DNA of 18,975 nt from Methylotenera_A sp031373695 (GCA_031373695.1 JANMNC010000012.1:1-18975); one strand, 5' to 3'. Positions 1-7,367 are shown, counted from the first letter of the stretch. Notes: generated by a model from the sequence alone, not told the origin. A program made the numbers and translations.

Positions 1-142
1 GTGCGGCTTAATGTACGAGGAAGAAAAAGGCTGGCCAGAAGATGGCATACCCGCAGGCACTGCTTGGGAAGATGTGCCTGCCGATTGGTTATGCCCAGAG
101 TGCGGCGCCAGTAAAGCTGAGTTTGAAATGGTTGAGTTTTAG
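1..142 (+). CDS. Rubredoxin, C-terminal part (5' end outside window)
   Basis: The reading frame enters at base 2 and runs 46 codons to TAG at 140-142. It starts at the second Cys of the first metal knuckle (C-G-L-M-Y), continues through the acidic segment with W-P-E-D-G-I and G-T-x-W-E-D-V-P, and reaches the second knuckle C-P-E-C-G followed by F-E-M-V-E-F. This is the standard layout of a small one-iron rubredoxin, which holds Fe in a Cys4 site and carries single electrons in the cytoplasm. About eight N-terminal residues, including the first Cys, are missing because the window starts inside the gene. It could also be the rubredoxin end of a longer protein, since the upstream part is not visible. 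It converges on the glycosyltransferase remnant with a 44-bp gap. Confidence 0.9.
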   Translation, partial: CGLMYEEEKGWPEDGIPAGTAWEDVPADWLCPECGASKAEFEMVEF

Positions 143-186
143 AGCTTTAAATTTCGAAACTCACACCTCGAAATAAGATGCATTGA

Positions 187-1086
187 CTAGGTACTAATCT
201 TTTCTCGAAAATAGTTTCGTATTATATTTCTTAAACTTTTAGGCAAGCACCAGAGTACAAATCTTTTAGGTGTTATATCCATTGGTAATATTCTTTTATA
301 TGGTGTCATTCGTAGATAATGCCAATACTTCTTTTTATAAGGGTGCTCATTAAGTATATGCCATGGTTTTGAATAGCCAGTATAGTGAATAATTACTGGG
401 TTCTGAATAGAATCTTAAATATTGCCAAAATCAAAACGACTGTCTCTTAACTTAGAATCCATATAGAAAATTGGTGTTTGCAGATTAAACTTTGGACAAA
501 CTCTTTTCCATCTACCATTTATTATCGCGTTTAGAGCACATTGATCCAGCCATATCAACGCATGCGATTTTTTCCTAACAAACTCAAGCACTTGATTGCT
601 AATAAACTCATCACGCCATTTTTTTAAATTGATAAGCATAACGCCAGCATTAAAATATCTAGCATCTGCTAGCATACCCAGTTCATGGCCCGTATAAAGG
701 GGCTCTTCCACTGCCGCCAAATACGTATCTGTGATATCCGTATCCCATAATACTTTTAAAGAGCCGTTTACCACTATATCTGCATCTATATAAAGCACTT
801 TGTCATGTGGAACGATAGTCTCAATAAGTAGCCTATAGTAAGTTGCTTTGGTAAACTGACCTTTAGTGAACAAGTCATTTAAATCATCTTTGTTGACTTT
901 GGCATTGATAAAAATATGCTTTTTTTGTGGGTCTAGGCCAATTAGCTTGTTCCACTCATCGGTATTAATATCGCTATGAATAATATAAATACTAAATCTG
1001 GTGTCTGGATTGCTATCTAGCAGCGAGGCTATTGCTACAGACAGATGCGGCAAGAACCGCTGATCACAACCAAATACAACAATCAT
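187..1086 (-). pseudogene. Family 8 glycosyltransferase interrupted by an in-frame TAA
   Basis: The first 223 codons encode a GT8-type (LgtC/galactosyltransferase-like) enzyme. They show an N-terminal nucleotide-sugar fold (VVFGCD, LSVAIASLL), the metal-binding D-A-D at residues 101-103 inside VLYIDADIVV, Y-F-N-A-G-V-M-L-I-N-L at 144-154 and L-D-Q-C-A-L-N-A-I at 180-188. A TAA at 415-417 stops the frame. Reading on in the same frame gives 75 more sense codons to TAG at 187-189. These begin D-S-I-Q-N-P and include H-Y-T-G-Y-S-K-P-W, the GT8 C-terminal motif whose His is a manganese ligand in LgtC. The full length would be about 300 residues, normal for the family. A GAA-to-TAA change would explain the break. 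I chose the ATG at 1086 because it sits 6 nt from AGGGG at 1093-1097; a TTG and another ATG lie just upstream. It follows gyrB by 58 bp on the same strand. Such enzymes usually act on lipopolysaccharide or glycan chains; the substrate is unknown. The truncated protein is probably inactive, unless the stop is a sequencing error or is read through. Confidence 0.82.
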
Positions 1087-1144
1087 CATCAACCCCTATA
1101 AACTTTAAAAACATCAAAATTAAAATACTAATTAAATTTATTTA

Positions 1145-3559
1145 TCAAATATCCAAATTACCTGCTCGCAACGCATTACTCTCAATAAATGCACGGCGTG
1201 GCTCTACATTGTCGCCCATCAGCGTGGTAAAGATTTCATCCGCTGCAATCGCGTCATCAATCTGCACCTTGAGTAAACGACGCACCGCTGGATCCATAGT
1301 AGTTTCCCACAATTGCGATGGGTTCATCTCGCCCAAGCCTTTATAGCGTTGAATGTTCAGCGTGTTTCTGGCTTCGCCCAATAGCCAATCTAGTGCTTGT
1401 TTGAATGTGCTTACCGCTTGCTCTTTATCGTTGCGTTTAACGCTAGCACCCTCGCCAATTAAGCCTTGCAACAAGCTTGATGTTTTATTAATTTGACGAT
1501 AATCACCACTGCTTAAAAACTCAGCATCAATCACGCAGCATTGCAGGTTGCCATGTACGTATTTGTTGACCTCTAGGCGATAAGTATTGGTTTCGGCATC
1601 AAACGCTACAATGACCTCGGAGCCTATTGCGCCTAATATGGGGCGTAATTGCTCGGCAACATTATTGGCGTTAGCTTCGCTACTTAAATTAATTTCGCCC
1701 ACATCTTGAATAGCACGTAGCACGCTTTCGTCGTATAGCGCGGCAATGCGACGGATAACCGCTTCTGTTAAGACCATTTGTTTGGCAATTTCAGATAGGG
1801 GCTCGCCAGTTAATACACCAGCATTGGTTTTGGTATCTAGCTCGGCATTTTTTAATGCCGAATTTAATAAGTAAATGTCTAGCTCTTGCTGATCTTTTAA
1901 ATAACGCTCATCTTTGCCCTGCTTAACTTTATATAAAGGTGGCTGCGCAATATAAATATGGCCGCGCTCTACTAGCTCTGTCATTTGACGGTAGAAAAAT
2001 GTGAGTAATAATGTACGAATATGTGCGCCATCCACATCGGCGTCTGTCATGATAATAATGCGGTGATAGCGCAGTTTTTCAACATTAAAATCGGCTTTAC
2101 CAATGCTGGTACCCAGCGCTGTAATTAGCGTAGCAATTTCTTGAGAGCCCAATAGCTTATCAAAACGCGCTTTTTCTACGTTTAAAATCTTACCTTTAAG
2201 TGGCAAAATTGCTTGATTTTTACGGTCTCGCCCTTGTTTGGCAGAGCCTCCCGCTGAGTCGCCTTCTACCAAGTAAATTTCGCACTTTGCTGGATCGCGT
2301 TCTTGGCAATCGGCTAGCTTACCAGGCAAGCCCATTGTGTCCATCACACCTTTACGGCGCGTTATTTCGCGGGCTTTGCGGGCAGCCTCACGGGCACGGG
2401 CAGCATCTACAATTTTACCGCAGATGATTTTTGCATCGGCTGGATTTTCTGCTAAAAAGTCTGCTAGTTTTTGTGAAACCACTTCTGAAACCACAGGTTG
2501 CACTTCACTTGAAACCAATTTATCTTTAGTTTGTGATGAAAATTTAGGGTCTGGCACTTTTACCGAAAGCACACAGCAAATACCTTCACGCATATCATCG
2601 CCGGTGGTTTCCACTTTGGCTTTTTTAGCCATGTCAGATTGTTCAATATATTGATTCAGCGTGCGCGTCATAGCGGTACGCAAACCTGTTAAATGTGTGC
2701 CGCCATCTCTTTGTGGAATATTATTAGTAAAGCATTGTACGGTTTCACTATAGCTATCGTTCCATTGCATGGCTACTTCTATAGTCATGCCATCTTTTTC
2801 GCCCATCGCATAAAACGTTTTAGGGTGCAGCACCGTTTTACTGCGGTTCATGTACTCTACAAAGCCTTTTATGCCACCAGAGTAAGCAAAGTTTTCACTC
2901 TTACCATTACGCTGATCGACCAACTCAATTTTTACACCGTTGTTTAAAAAAGATAACTCGCGAATACGCTTAGCTAAAATTTCAAAATGGTATTCAACCA
3001 ACACAAAGGTTTCAACCGAAGCTAAAAAGTGTACTTCTGTGCCAGTTTTGTCTGATTTACCTGTTAAAGCCAATGGCGCCATTGGTACACCGCGTTGAAA
3101 CTCCATTTGATGCACTTGGCCTTTGCGGTAAATTTTTAGGCGTAACCAGTCTGACAATGCATTGACAACTGAAACGCCCACACCATGTAAGCCGCCAGAT
3201 ACTTTGTAAGAATTTTGGTCAAATTTACCGCCCGCATGCAGTTCGGTCATCACAATTTCGGCAGCAGAACGTTTTGGGTCGTGTTTATCATCATCTTTAA
3301 CATCGGTAGGAATACCACGCCCGTTGTCTGAGACGCTAATACTATTATCTGGATGAATGATGACCTTGATATCATCACAATGTCCTGCCAGCGCCTCATC
3401 AATAGCGTTATCGAGCACCTCAAACACCATGTGGTGCAAGCCGCTACCATCCGATGTATCCCCAATATACATACCAGGACGTTTACGCACTGCATCTAGG
3501 CCCTCTAAAATCTTAATGCTGTCTGAGTTGTATTCGGGTTGTGCTGGGGCTTTAGCCAT
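1145..3559 (-). CDS. gyrB: DNA gyrase subunit B
   Basis: This is the ATPase subunit of DNA gyrase, which with GyrA introduces negative supercoils. At 804 residues it has the length of the E. coli protein, including the insertion found in the C-terminal half of Gram-negative GyrB. The GHKL ATP-binding part is visible as VFEVLDNAIDEAL at residues 45-57, DNGRGIP at 78-84 and GGLHGVGVSVVNALS at 122-136. The TOPRIM domain has EGDSAGGSA from 432, PLKGKILNVEKAR from 453 and the metal-binding DADVDG at 506-511. The tail has QRYKGLGEMNP and ends E-S-N-A-L-R-A-G-N-L-D-I. The start at MAKAPAQPEYNSDSIKILEGLDAVRKRPGMY fits the family when read in parts; only an AAAGA-type ribosome site precedes it. It lies 80 bp downstream of dnaN with no recF between them, and the gap carries a parS-like site. 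Confidence 0.98.
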   Translation of the reverse strand: MAKAPAQPEYNSDSIKILEGLDAVRKRPGMYIGDTSDGSGLHHMVFEVLDNAIDEALAGHCDDIKVIIHPDNSISVSDNGRGIPTDVKDDDKHDPKRSAAEIVMTELHAGGKFDQNSYKVSGGLHGVGVSVVNALSDWLRLKIYRKGQVHQMEFQRGVPMAPLALTGKSDKTGTEVHFLASVETFVLVEYHFEILAKRIRELSFLNNGVKIELVDQRNGKSENFAYSGGIKGFVEYMNRSKTVLHPKTFYAMGEKDGMTIEVAMQWNDSYSETVQCFTNNIPQRDGGTHLTGLRTAMTRTLNQYIEQSDMAKKAKVETTGDDMREGICCVLSVKVPDPKFSSQTKDKLVSSEVQPVVSEVVSQKLADFLAENPADAKIICGKIVDAARAREAARKAREITRRKGVMDTMGLPGKLADCQERDPAKCEIYLVEGDSAGGSAKQGRDRKNQAILPLKGKILNVEKARFDKLLGSQEIATLITALGTSIGKADFNVEKLRYHRIIIMTDADVDGAHIRTLLLTFFYRQMTELVERGHIYIAQPPLYKVKQGKDERYLKDQQELDIYLLNSALKNAELDTKTNAGVLTGEPLSEIAKQMVLTEAVIRRIAALYDESVLRAIQDVGEINLSSEANANNVAEQLRPILGAIGSEVIVAFDAETNTYRLEVNKYVHGNLQCCVIDAEFLSSGDYRQINKTSSLLQGLIGEGASVKRNDKEQAVSTFKQALDWLLGEARNTLNIQRYKGLGEMNPSQLWETTMDPAVRRLLKVQIDDAIAADEIFTTLMGDNVEPRRAFIESNALRAGNLDI

Positions 3560-3599
3560 ACTATTTTCTTTACTATTTATTTAAAGGTTTATTACTGTT

Positions 3600-3615
3600 C
3601 GTTTCACGTGAAACT
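3600..3615. promoter_or_regulatory. parS: parS-like site in the gyrB-dnaN gap
   Basis: The 14-bp palindrome GTTTCACGTGAAAC at 3601-3614 is the core of the ParB-binding site. The two outer positions differ from the consensus TGTTTCACGTGAAACA, with C instead of T on the left and T instead of A on the right. It lies in the 80-bp gap between gyrB and dnaN. ParB encoded at 14751-15614 is the expected ligand. Affinity may be lower than at the two perfect sites. Confidence 0.75.
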
Positions 3616-3639
3616 ATTGTTGGTGTTAATTTATTTGTA

Positions 3640-4740
3640 TTAAATACGCATTGGCATTACAACATATTTGTAATCAACATCTGTTGGTACAGTAACCAAG
3701 CAGCTACTATTGGCATCAGCAAACGAGAAGTTAATACTTTCATCGCTTACATTATTTAAAACATCTATTAAATAAGTAACATTAAAGCCTATGTCTAAAT
3801 TATCTTTGGTGTAATCAATTTCCAATTCTTCTTCTGCTTCTTCTTGCTCGGTATTGGTGCTAATTAGTTTTAAATTATTATTGGTTAACACCATACGTAT
3901 ACCGCGGTATTTTTCATTAGATAGAATAGACGCGCGTTGCATTGCAGTTAGCATGGCGATACGATTAACGCTAAAACTATTTTGGTGCCCTGTAGGTATT
4001 ACGCGGTGGTAATCTGGAAATTTTCCATCAATTACTTTAGATATTAAGCGTATTTCTCCAAAGGTGAAATTAACTTGGCCTGCGTTAATTTCTATGGCTA
4101 CTTCTTCTTCGCTATCATTGAGTAATTTTATAAGTTCTATCACTGTTTTACGCGGCACGATAACATCGGTTTTATCATAACTTTGATTAAGTTTTGCAGA
4201 TGCAAAGCTTAATCGGTGGCCATCTGTACCCACTACATTTAAGTTATCTTCACTTACTTCTAGCAACAGGCCATTTAAGTAATAACGAATATCTTGTTGC
4301 GCCATTGCAAACTCTACTTGTTTAAGTAGTTTTTTTAATGCTAATTGGTTAATTGTAATACTAAGTCCAGAACCAGCTGCTTTGGTCATTACAGGGTAAT
4401 CGGCTGCTGGCAAAGTTTGTAAATTAAAACGACTTTTACCTGCTTTTACCGTCATGCGGCTGTCATTAGTCACCATGTCAATATCAACAGATTCGGGTAG
4501 TGAGCGGCAAATATCTAAGAATTTTTTTGCAGATATAGTGGTAGATAGCTCACCATTAAACGTGCTTTCAATATTTAAAGATATTTGCATTTCTAAATCA
4601 GTTGCCGTCAACTGAATATGGTTGTTTTTAGCTTCTAATAATAAATTGGAAAGTATGGGCAGTGTATGGCGACGCTCTACTATGCTAGTTACATTAGTAA
4701 GTGGTTTTAATAATGTTTCTCTATTTATTTTAATTTGCAT
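3640..4740 (-). CDS. dnaN: DNA polymerase III sliding clamp, beta subunit
   Basis: This encodes the ring-shaped processivity clamp that tethers DNA polymerase III and other partners to DNA. It has 366 residues from the ATG at 4740, the same as E. coli DnaN. The N-terminus MQIKINRETLLKPLTNV matches the start of clamp domain 1. Later landmarks are LPILSNLLLEA, T-D-L-E-M, the D-G-H-R-L-S segment near residue 170, I-D-G-K-F-P-D-Y-x-R-V-I-P in the middle, and the C-terminal V-M-P-M-R-I that closes the peptide-binding domain 3. The open frame extends five codons further to a TTG at 4755, but GGAAAG at 4748-4753 sits 7 nt before the ATG and would lie inside that extension, so ATG is preferred. It follows dnaA after a 364-bp gap that looks like oriC, and precedes gyrB. 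Confidence 0.97.
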   Translation of the reverse strand: MQIKINRETLLKPLTNVTSIVERRHTLPILSNLLLEAKNNHIQLTATDLEMQISLNIESTFNGELSTTISAKKFLDICRSLPESVDIDMVTNDSRMTVKAGKSRFNLQTLPAADYPVMTKAAGSGLSITINQLALKKLLKQVEFAMAQQDIRYYLNGLLLEVSEDNLNVVGTDGHRLSFASAKLNQSYDKTDVIVPRKTVIELIKLLNDSEEEVAIEINAGQVNFTFGEIRLISKVIDGKFPDYHRVIPTGHQNSFSVNRIAMLTAMQRASILSNEKYRGIRMVLTNNNLKLISTNTEQEEAEEELEIDYTKDNLDIGFNVTYLIDVLNNVSDESINFSFADANSSCLVTVPTDVDYKYVVMPMRI

Positions 4741-4747
4741 GGTTTTA

Positions 4748-4753
4748 CTTTCC
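4748..4753 (-). promoter_or_regulatory. Ribosome binding site fixing the dnaN start
   Basis: On the minus strand GGAAAG lies 7 nt upstream of the ATG at 4740. This is normal Shine-Dalgarno spacing. It decides against the TTG at 4755, which would place the ribosome site inside the coding region. Confidence 0.65.
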
Positions 4754-5001
4754 AAATTTAGTACTTAATTTAGTTTTAAAGATTTGATTTTAAAATTTTA
4801 TTGATATTTCTATTTTTAAGATTTTCAGTAACCTTAATGTTTTACTTTGTTAAATTTTTGCTTAATTATGTATTTAATGTATATATAAAAACAATAATAA
4901 TAGTAATGTACAAATTTTTTGTGGATATCTTAGAAAACTTTTTTAAATCATCTAATTAACTATTATTTTGTACTGTTAATAACTCTATTTTAAACTGTGT
5001 A

Positions 5002-5027
5002 TTAATTGTGGATAAAAACACAATTAA
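5002..5027. repeat. Inverted repeat overlapping a DnaA box
   Basis: TTAATTGTG at 5002-5010 and CACAATTAA at 5019-5027 are perfect reverse complements, giving a 9-bp stem with an 8-nt loop (GATAAAAA). No T-run follows on either strand, so it does not look like a terminator. Its overlap with a perfect DnaA box suggests a DNA element of the origin. Confidence 0.5.
5007..5015 (-). promoter_or_regulatory. DnaA box, exact consensus
   Basis: TTATCCACA reads on the minus strand, the strongest DnaA-binding 9-mer. It overlaps the left arm and loop of a 9-bp inverted repeat at 5002-5027. Confidence 0.8.
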
Positions 5028-5074
5028 ACTAAAAAGTAATTCTAATCTTATTTAATCCACAATATAAAAGCCGC

Positions 5075-5083
5075 TTATTCACA
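5075..5083 (+). promoter_or_regulatory. DnaA box (TTATTCACA)
   Basis: This matches the relaxed consensus TTATNCACA exactly. It lies 22 bp from the dnaA stop codon, on the strand opposite to the box at 5007-5015. A one-mismatch box (TAATCCACA) sits just before it at 5053-5061. Confidence 0.7.
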
Positions 5084-5104
5084 GGCCTTTTATTGCATTT
5101 TAAT

Positions 5105-6517
5105 TTAATCTCTAATAACTTGTGTTAAAAAACCAATATCACGCGCAATCGTTTGATCGTTTAAACGTAATTGTTCTACTTCTTCGCAAGCATGCATTAC
5201 AGTGGTGTGGTGGCGGCCACCAAACGCCTCGCCAATTTCAGGAAAGCTGTGGTTGGTCAGCTCGCGAGCAAGGCTCATAGCAATTTGCCTGGGCCGCGCA
5301 AAATTACGCGAGCGCTTTTTACTGTACATCTCTCCCACTTTAATTTTGTAATAATCAGCGACAGTTTTTTGTATATTTTCAATGGTAATTTGGCGCCCTC
5401 GTACCGCTATTAAATCACGTAGCGCATCTTTTGCTAAATGCACATCTATAGCATGCCCAGTAAAATTAGCCATGGCCACAATGCGGTTTAATGCACCCTC
5501 TAACTCACGAACGCTTGAGCGAATTTGTTTGGCCACAAAAAAAGCAACATCTTCAGATATATTAATTTTTGATTCTTGCGCTTTTTTAAGCAAAATAGCT
5601 ACGCGCATTTCAAGTTCAGGCGGCTCCACAGCAACAGTTAAGCCCCAACTAAAACGTGTGCGCAAGCGCTCATCAACATCAATAATTTCTTTTGGGTAGG
5701 TATCGCAAGTAATAACAATTTGCTTTTTTTCTTCTATCAGCGTGTTAAACGCATAAAAAAACTCTTCTTGAGTACGCGTTTTTTTGGCAAAAAACTGAAT
5801 ATCATCAATTAACAACAAATCTAGAGAATGATATTGCCGTTTAAACTCATCAAATGCTTTATTTTCATATGCCTTTACTACATCAGATACATAGCGCTCG
5901 GCATGCAAATAGCGAATATTGGCCTCTGGCTTAATATGCTTTAAATGGTTACCAATAGCTTGTAATAAATGCGTTTTACCTAAACCTACGCCACCATAAA
6001 TAAATAGCGGGTTGTAGGCTTGCCCAGGATTATCAGCTACCTGAATAGCAGCAGCGCGGGCTAATTGATTGGCGCGGCCAGTCACATAATTATCAAAATT
6101 AAAGCTAGGATTAAGGCCAGATGCACGTTCACCAATGCGCTGGTTAGTGAGTATTTTTGATTCAAAATTTTTACTAGCAAGAGGCAAGCTATTGTTAGTT
6201 TTTAATTGCGCAACTTGTACCACTTCAGTTAATTGTGACAAAGCTTTTTTCTTAACAGACACACTCGTATTGTTAGCGGTGTTTTGATGAATTGAGAGCT
6301 CAACTTTAGTATTAAGCGGCAGCAACTCGGCAGCAATGCTTTCAATTTTACTTAGAAAGCGTTCTTTCACCCACTGCTGCACAAATTTATTAGGCGCGAG
6401 TACGCGAATCGCATTATCCCCAACTTCTAATTGTAAGGGTTTAATCCAAGTGTTAAATTGTTGCGCTGATAGCTCTTGTTCAAAGCGGCTAAGGCAAGTG
6501 GGCCAAAAATTATTCAT
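5105..6517 (-). CDS. dnaA: Chromosomal replication initiator DnaA
   Basis: DnaA is the AAA+ ATPase that binds DnaA boxes, oligomerises on oriC and opens the duplex for helicase loading. It has 470 residues against 467 in E. coli. Domain I begins W-P-T-C-L-S-R-F-E-Q-E-L with F-N-T-W-I-K-P-L at 21-28. A low-conservation linker spans roughly 80-135. Domain III has N-P-L-F-I-Y-G-G-V-G-L-G-K-T-H ending the Walker A at 175-183, Walker B L-L-L-I-D-D-I-Q-F-F at 234-243 and R-L-R-T-R-F-S-W-G. Domain IV ends with the DNA-contacting signature F-G-G-R-H-H-T-T-V-M-H-A. The ATG at 6517 matches the usual family N-terminus; a GAGG lies about 12 nt upstream, rather far. It is divergent from rpmH. A DnaA box in the shared upstream gap makes autoregulation likely. 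Confidence 0.98.
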   Translation of the reverse strand: MNNFWPTCLSRFEQELSAQQFNTWIKPLQLEVGDNAIRVLAPNKFVQQWVKERFLSKIESIAAELLPLNTKVELSIHQNTANNTSVSVKKKALSQLTEVVQVAQLKTNNSLPLASKNFESKILTNQRIGERASGLNPSFNFDNYVTGRANQLARAAAIQVADNPGQAYNPLFIYGGVGLGKTHLLQAIGNHLKHIKPEANIRYLHAERYVSDVVKAYENKAFDEFKRQYHSLDLLLIDDIQFFAKKTRTQEEFFYAFNTLIEEKKQIVITCDTYPKEIIDVDERLRTRFSWGLTVAVEPPELEMRVAILLKKAQESKINISEDVAFFVAKQIRSSVRELEGALNRIVAMANFTGHAIDVHLAKDALRDLIAVRGRQITIENIQKTVADYYKIKVGEMYSKKRSRNFARPRQIAMSLARELTNHSFPEIGEAFGGRHHTTVMHACEEVEQLRLNDQTIARDIGFLTQVIRD

Positions 6518-6575
6518 CGGTTGCCCGATACCTCAAACTATTGTTATTATGTTATTGATTTTATTAGATTTAATT

Positions 6576-6581
6576 ATTATA
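6576..6581 (-). promoter_or_regulatory. Possible dnaA promoter -10 element
   Basis: The minus strand reads TATAAT here, 58 bp before the dnaA ATG, in very AT-rich DNA. I find no good -35 hexamer at normal distance, so this is a weak call. Confidence 0.35.
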
Positions 6582-6657
6582 TACAGAATAGTTATTGACT
6601 AATAAAGTGTTTAATTTGCTACTTTTAATTATCCTATTCTAGCGTTTTTATCTAGAC

Positions 6658-6666
6658 TTATCCACA
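6658..6666 (+). promoter_or_regulatory. DnaA box upstream of dnaA and rpmH
   Basis: An exact TTATCCACA lies between the divergent dnaA and rpmH genes, 141 bp from the dnaA start. A single strong box at this place typically serves autoregulation of dnaA. It could also belong to a second origin half, but I see no other TTATNCACA in this 247-bp gap. Confidence 0.7.
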
Positions 6667-6698
6667 GGCAATTAACTAAATAGCAAACTAAATATTGA

Positions 6699-6728
6699 TT
6701 GACATAATGGTGGCTTATCGTGTTTAAT
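6699..6728 (+). promoter_or_regulatory. Predicted rpmH promoter
   Basis: A perfect -35 hexamer TTGACA at 6699-6704 is followed after 18 bp by a -10-like TTTAAT at 6723-6728. The rpmH ATG follows 36 bp later, with GGAG at 6755-6758 as its ribosome site. This is likely the promoter for the rpmH-rnpA-yidD unit. Confidence 0.6.
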
Positions 6729-6764
6729 GTAGGGCTTTGCTACAATTGCTTGCTGGAGAATTAA

Positions 6765-6899
6765 ATGAAACGTACATACCAACCATCTAAAACACGTCGT
6801 GCACGTACACACGGCTTTTTAGTTCGCATGAAAACCAAAGGTGGCCGTGCAGTAATTGCAGCACGTCGCGCTAAAGGCCGTAGCCGCTTAGGCCTTTAA
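6765..6899 (+). CDS. rpmH: 50S ribosomal protein L34
   Basis: This 44-codon gene encodes the small, very basic large-subunit protein L34. It begins M-K-R-T-Y-Q-P-S-K-T-R-R-A-R-T-H-G-F and continues with R-M-K-T-K-G-G-R-A-V-I-A-A-R-R-A-K-G-R, ending in S-R-L-G-L, which is the full L34 pattern at the usual length of 44-46 residues. GGAG lies 6 nt before the ATG. It is divergent from dnaA and is followed 72 bp later by rnpA, the nearly universal bacterial rpmH-rnpA pair. Confidence 0.98.
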   Translation: MKRTYQPSKTRRARTHGFLVRMKTKGGRAVIAARRAKGRSRLGL

Positions 6900-6959
6900 T
6901 TAATAAAAGCTAATGGTGTTAACTGTTAGCTAATGCACTTAATTAATAGCGAGTGGTTT

Positions 6960-6966
6960 GAGGTGA
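6960..6966 (+). promoter_or_regulatory. Ribosome binding site supporting the TTG start of rnpA
   Basis: GAGGTGA is a strong Shine-Dalgarno match, 5 nt upstream of TTG at 6972. No ATG is placed correctly in this frame, so the TTG start rests on this site and on alignment to RnpA. Confidence 0.65.
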
Positions 6967-6971
6967 TTTAA

Positions 6972-7367
6972 TTGGTAACGTTTAGACTACCTAAACAAGC
7001 CAAATTAGTTAAAACGGATGATTTTTCATCCGTTTTTAATTTGCGTAAACGAATTGCGAGCGCTTATTTGGTGGTGAGATATAAACCAAATCAACTCAAC
7101 AAGCCGCGTCTAGGTTTGATAGTCGCTAAAAAAACGGCAAAGCTGGCAGTTGAGCGCAATTATATGCGTCGCGTATTAAGAGAGCTATTTAGATTAAATC
7201 AATACAATTTACCAGCGTTTGATTTGGTAATACAGGTACAAAAAACGTTTGAAAAGCCAAAATTTATGGTTATAAAACAAGAATTTGAACATCTAATGCG
7301 TAAATTACCAGCTCAGCCAGCAGTCAACAACTCGTCAAATCTTAAACAAGAAACCAATCTAGAATGA
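6972..7367 (+). CDS. rnpA: Ribonuclease P protein component
   Basis: This is the basic protein subunit that assists the RNase P RNA in trimming tRNA 5' leaders. The family pattern is present: F-R-L-P-K-Q-A-K-L at the start, R-L-G-L-I-V-A-K-K in the middle, and the RNA-binding helix with the RNR signature as E-R-N-Y-M-R-R-V-L-R-E-L-F-R. It ends with a low-complexity tail. The length of 131 residues is within the normal range. Translation starts at TTG, preceded 5 nt upstream by GAGGTGA. Its TGA overlaps the yidD start by 4 bp (ATGA), suggesting coupled translation. Confidence 0.95.
   Translation: MVTFRLPKQAKLVKTDDFSSVFNLRKRIASAYLVVRYKPNQLNKPRLGLIVAKKTAKLAVERNYMRRVLRELFRLNQYNLPAFDLVIQVQKTFEKPKFMVIKQEFEHLMRKLPAQPAVNNSSNLKQETNLE

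Larger units (their letters stand above)
4741..5104. other. oriC: Probable chromosomal replication origin (oriC), dnaA-dnaN gap
   Basis: This is the only gap over 300 bp in the window. It holds two exact DnaA boxes: TTATCCACA on the minus strand at 5007-5015 and TTATTCACA on the plus strand at 5075-5083. Three one-mismatch boxes lie at 4920-4928 (minus, ATATCCACA), 4996-5004 (minus, TAATACACA) and 5053-5061 (plus, TAATCCACA). The side towards dnaN is extremely AT-rich: I count 18 G or C among the 120 bases 4801-4920, which suits a DNA-unwinding element. A row of TAA/TAG triplets lies at 4895-4906. The dnaN promoter must also be here or upstream. The dnaA-rpmH gap is the alternative origin location, but it has only one clear box. 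Confidence 0.7.

Noticed and set aside
151..174. Inverted repeat ATTTCGA ... TCGAAAT between the rubredoxin stop and the glycosyltransferase end as a terminator
   Set aside because: The stem is only 7 bp and AT-rich with a 10-nt loop, and neither strand has a following T-run.
187..414. Separate small gene downstream of the glycosyltransferase stop
   Set aside because: The frame is continuous with the glycosyltransferase and has no start codon before its conserved motif, so it is the lost C-terminus.
2337..2654. Long open frame opposite gyrB
   Set aside because: It is a shadow of the gyrB frame with no recognisable motif or ribosome site; gyrB is certain on the other strand.
4741..4755. Five-codon N-terminal extension of dnaN from TTG
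   Set aside because: The extension contains the ribosome site for the ATG at 4740, and clamps normally begin at that Met.
6896..6948. Repeats TTAATTAATA (6896-6905, 6939-6948) and AGCTAATG (6908-6915, 6928-6935) between rpmH and rnpA
   Set aside because: They are short and AT-rich and there are only two copies of each; the AGCTAA/TTAGCT stem is weak and has no T-run.
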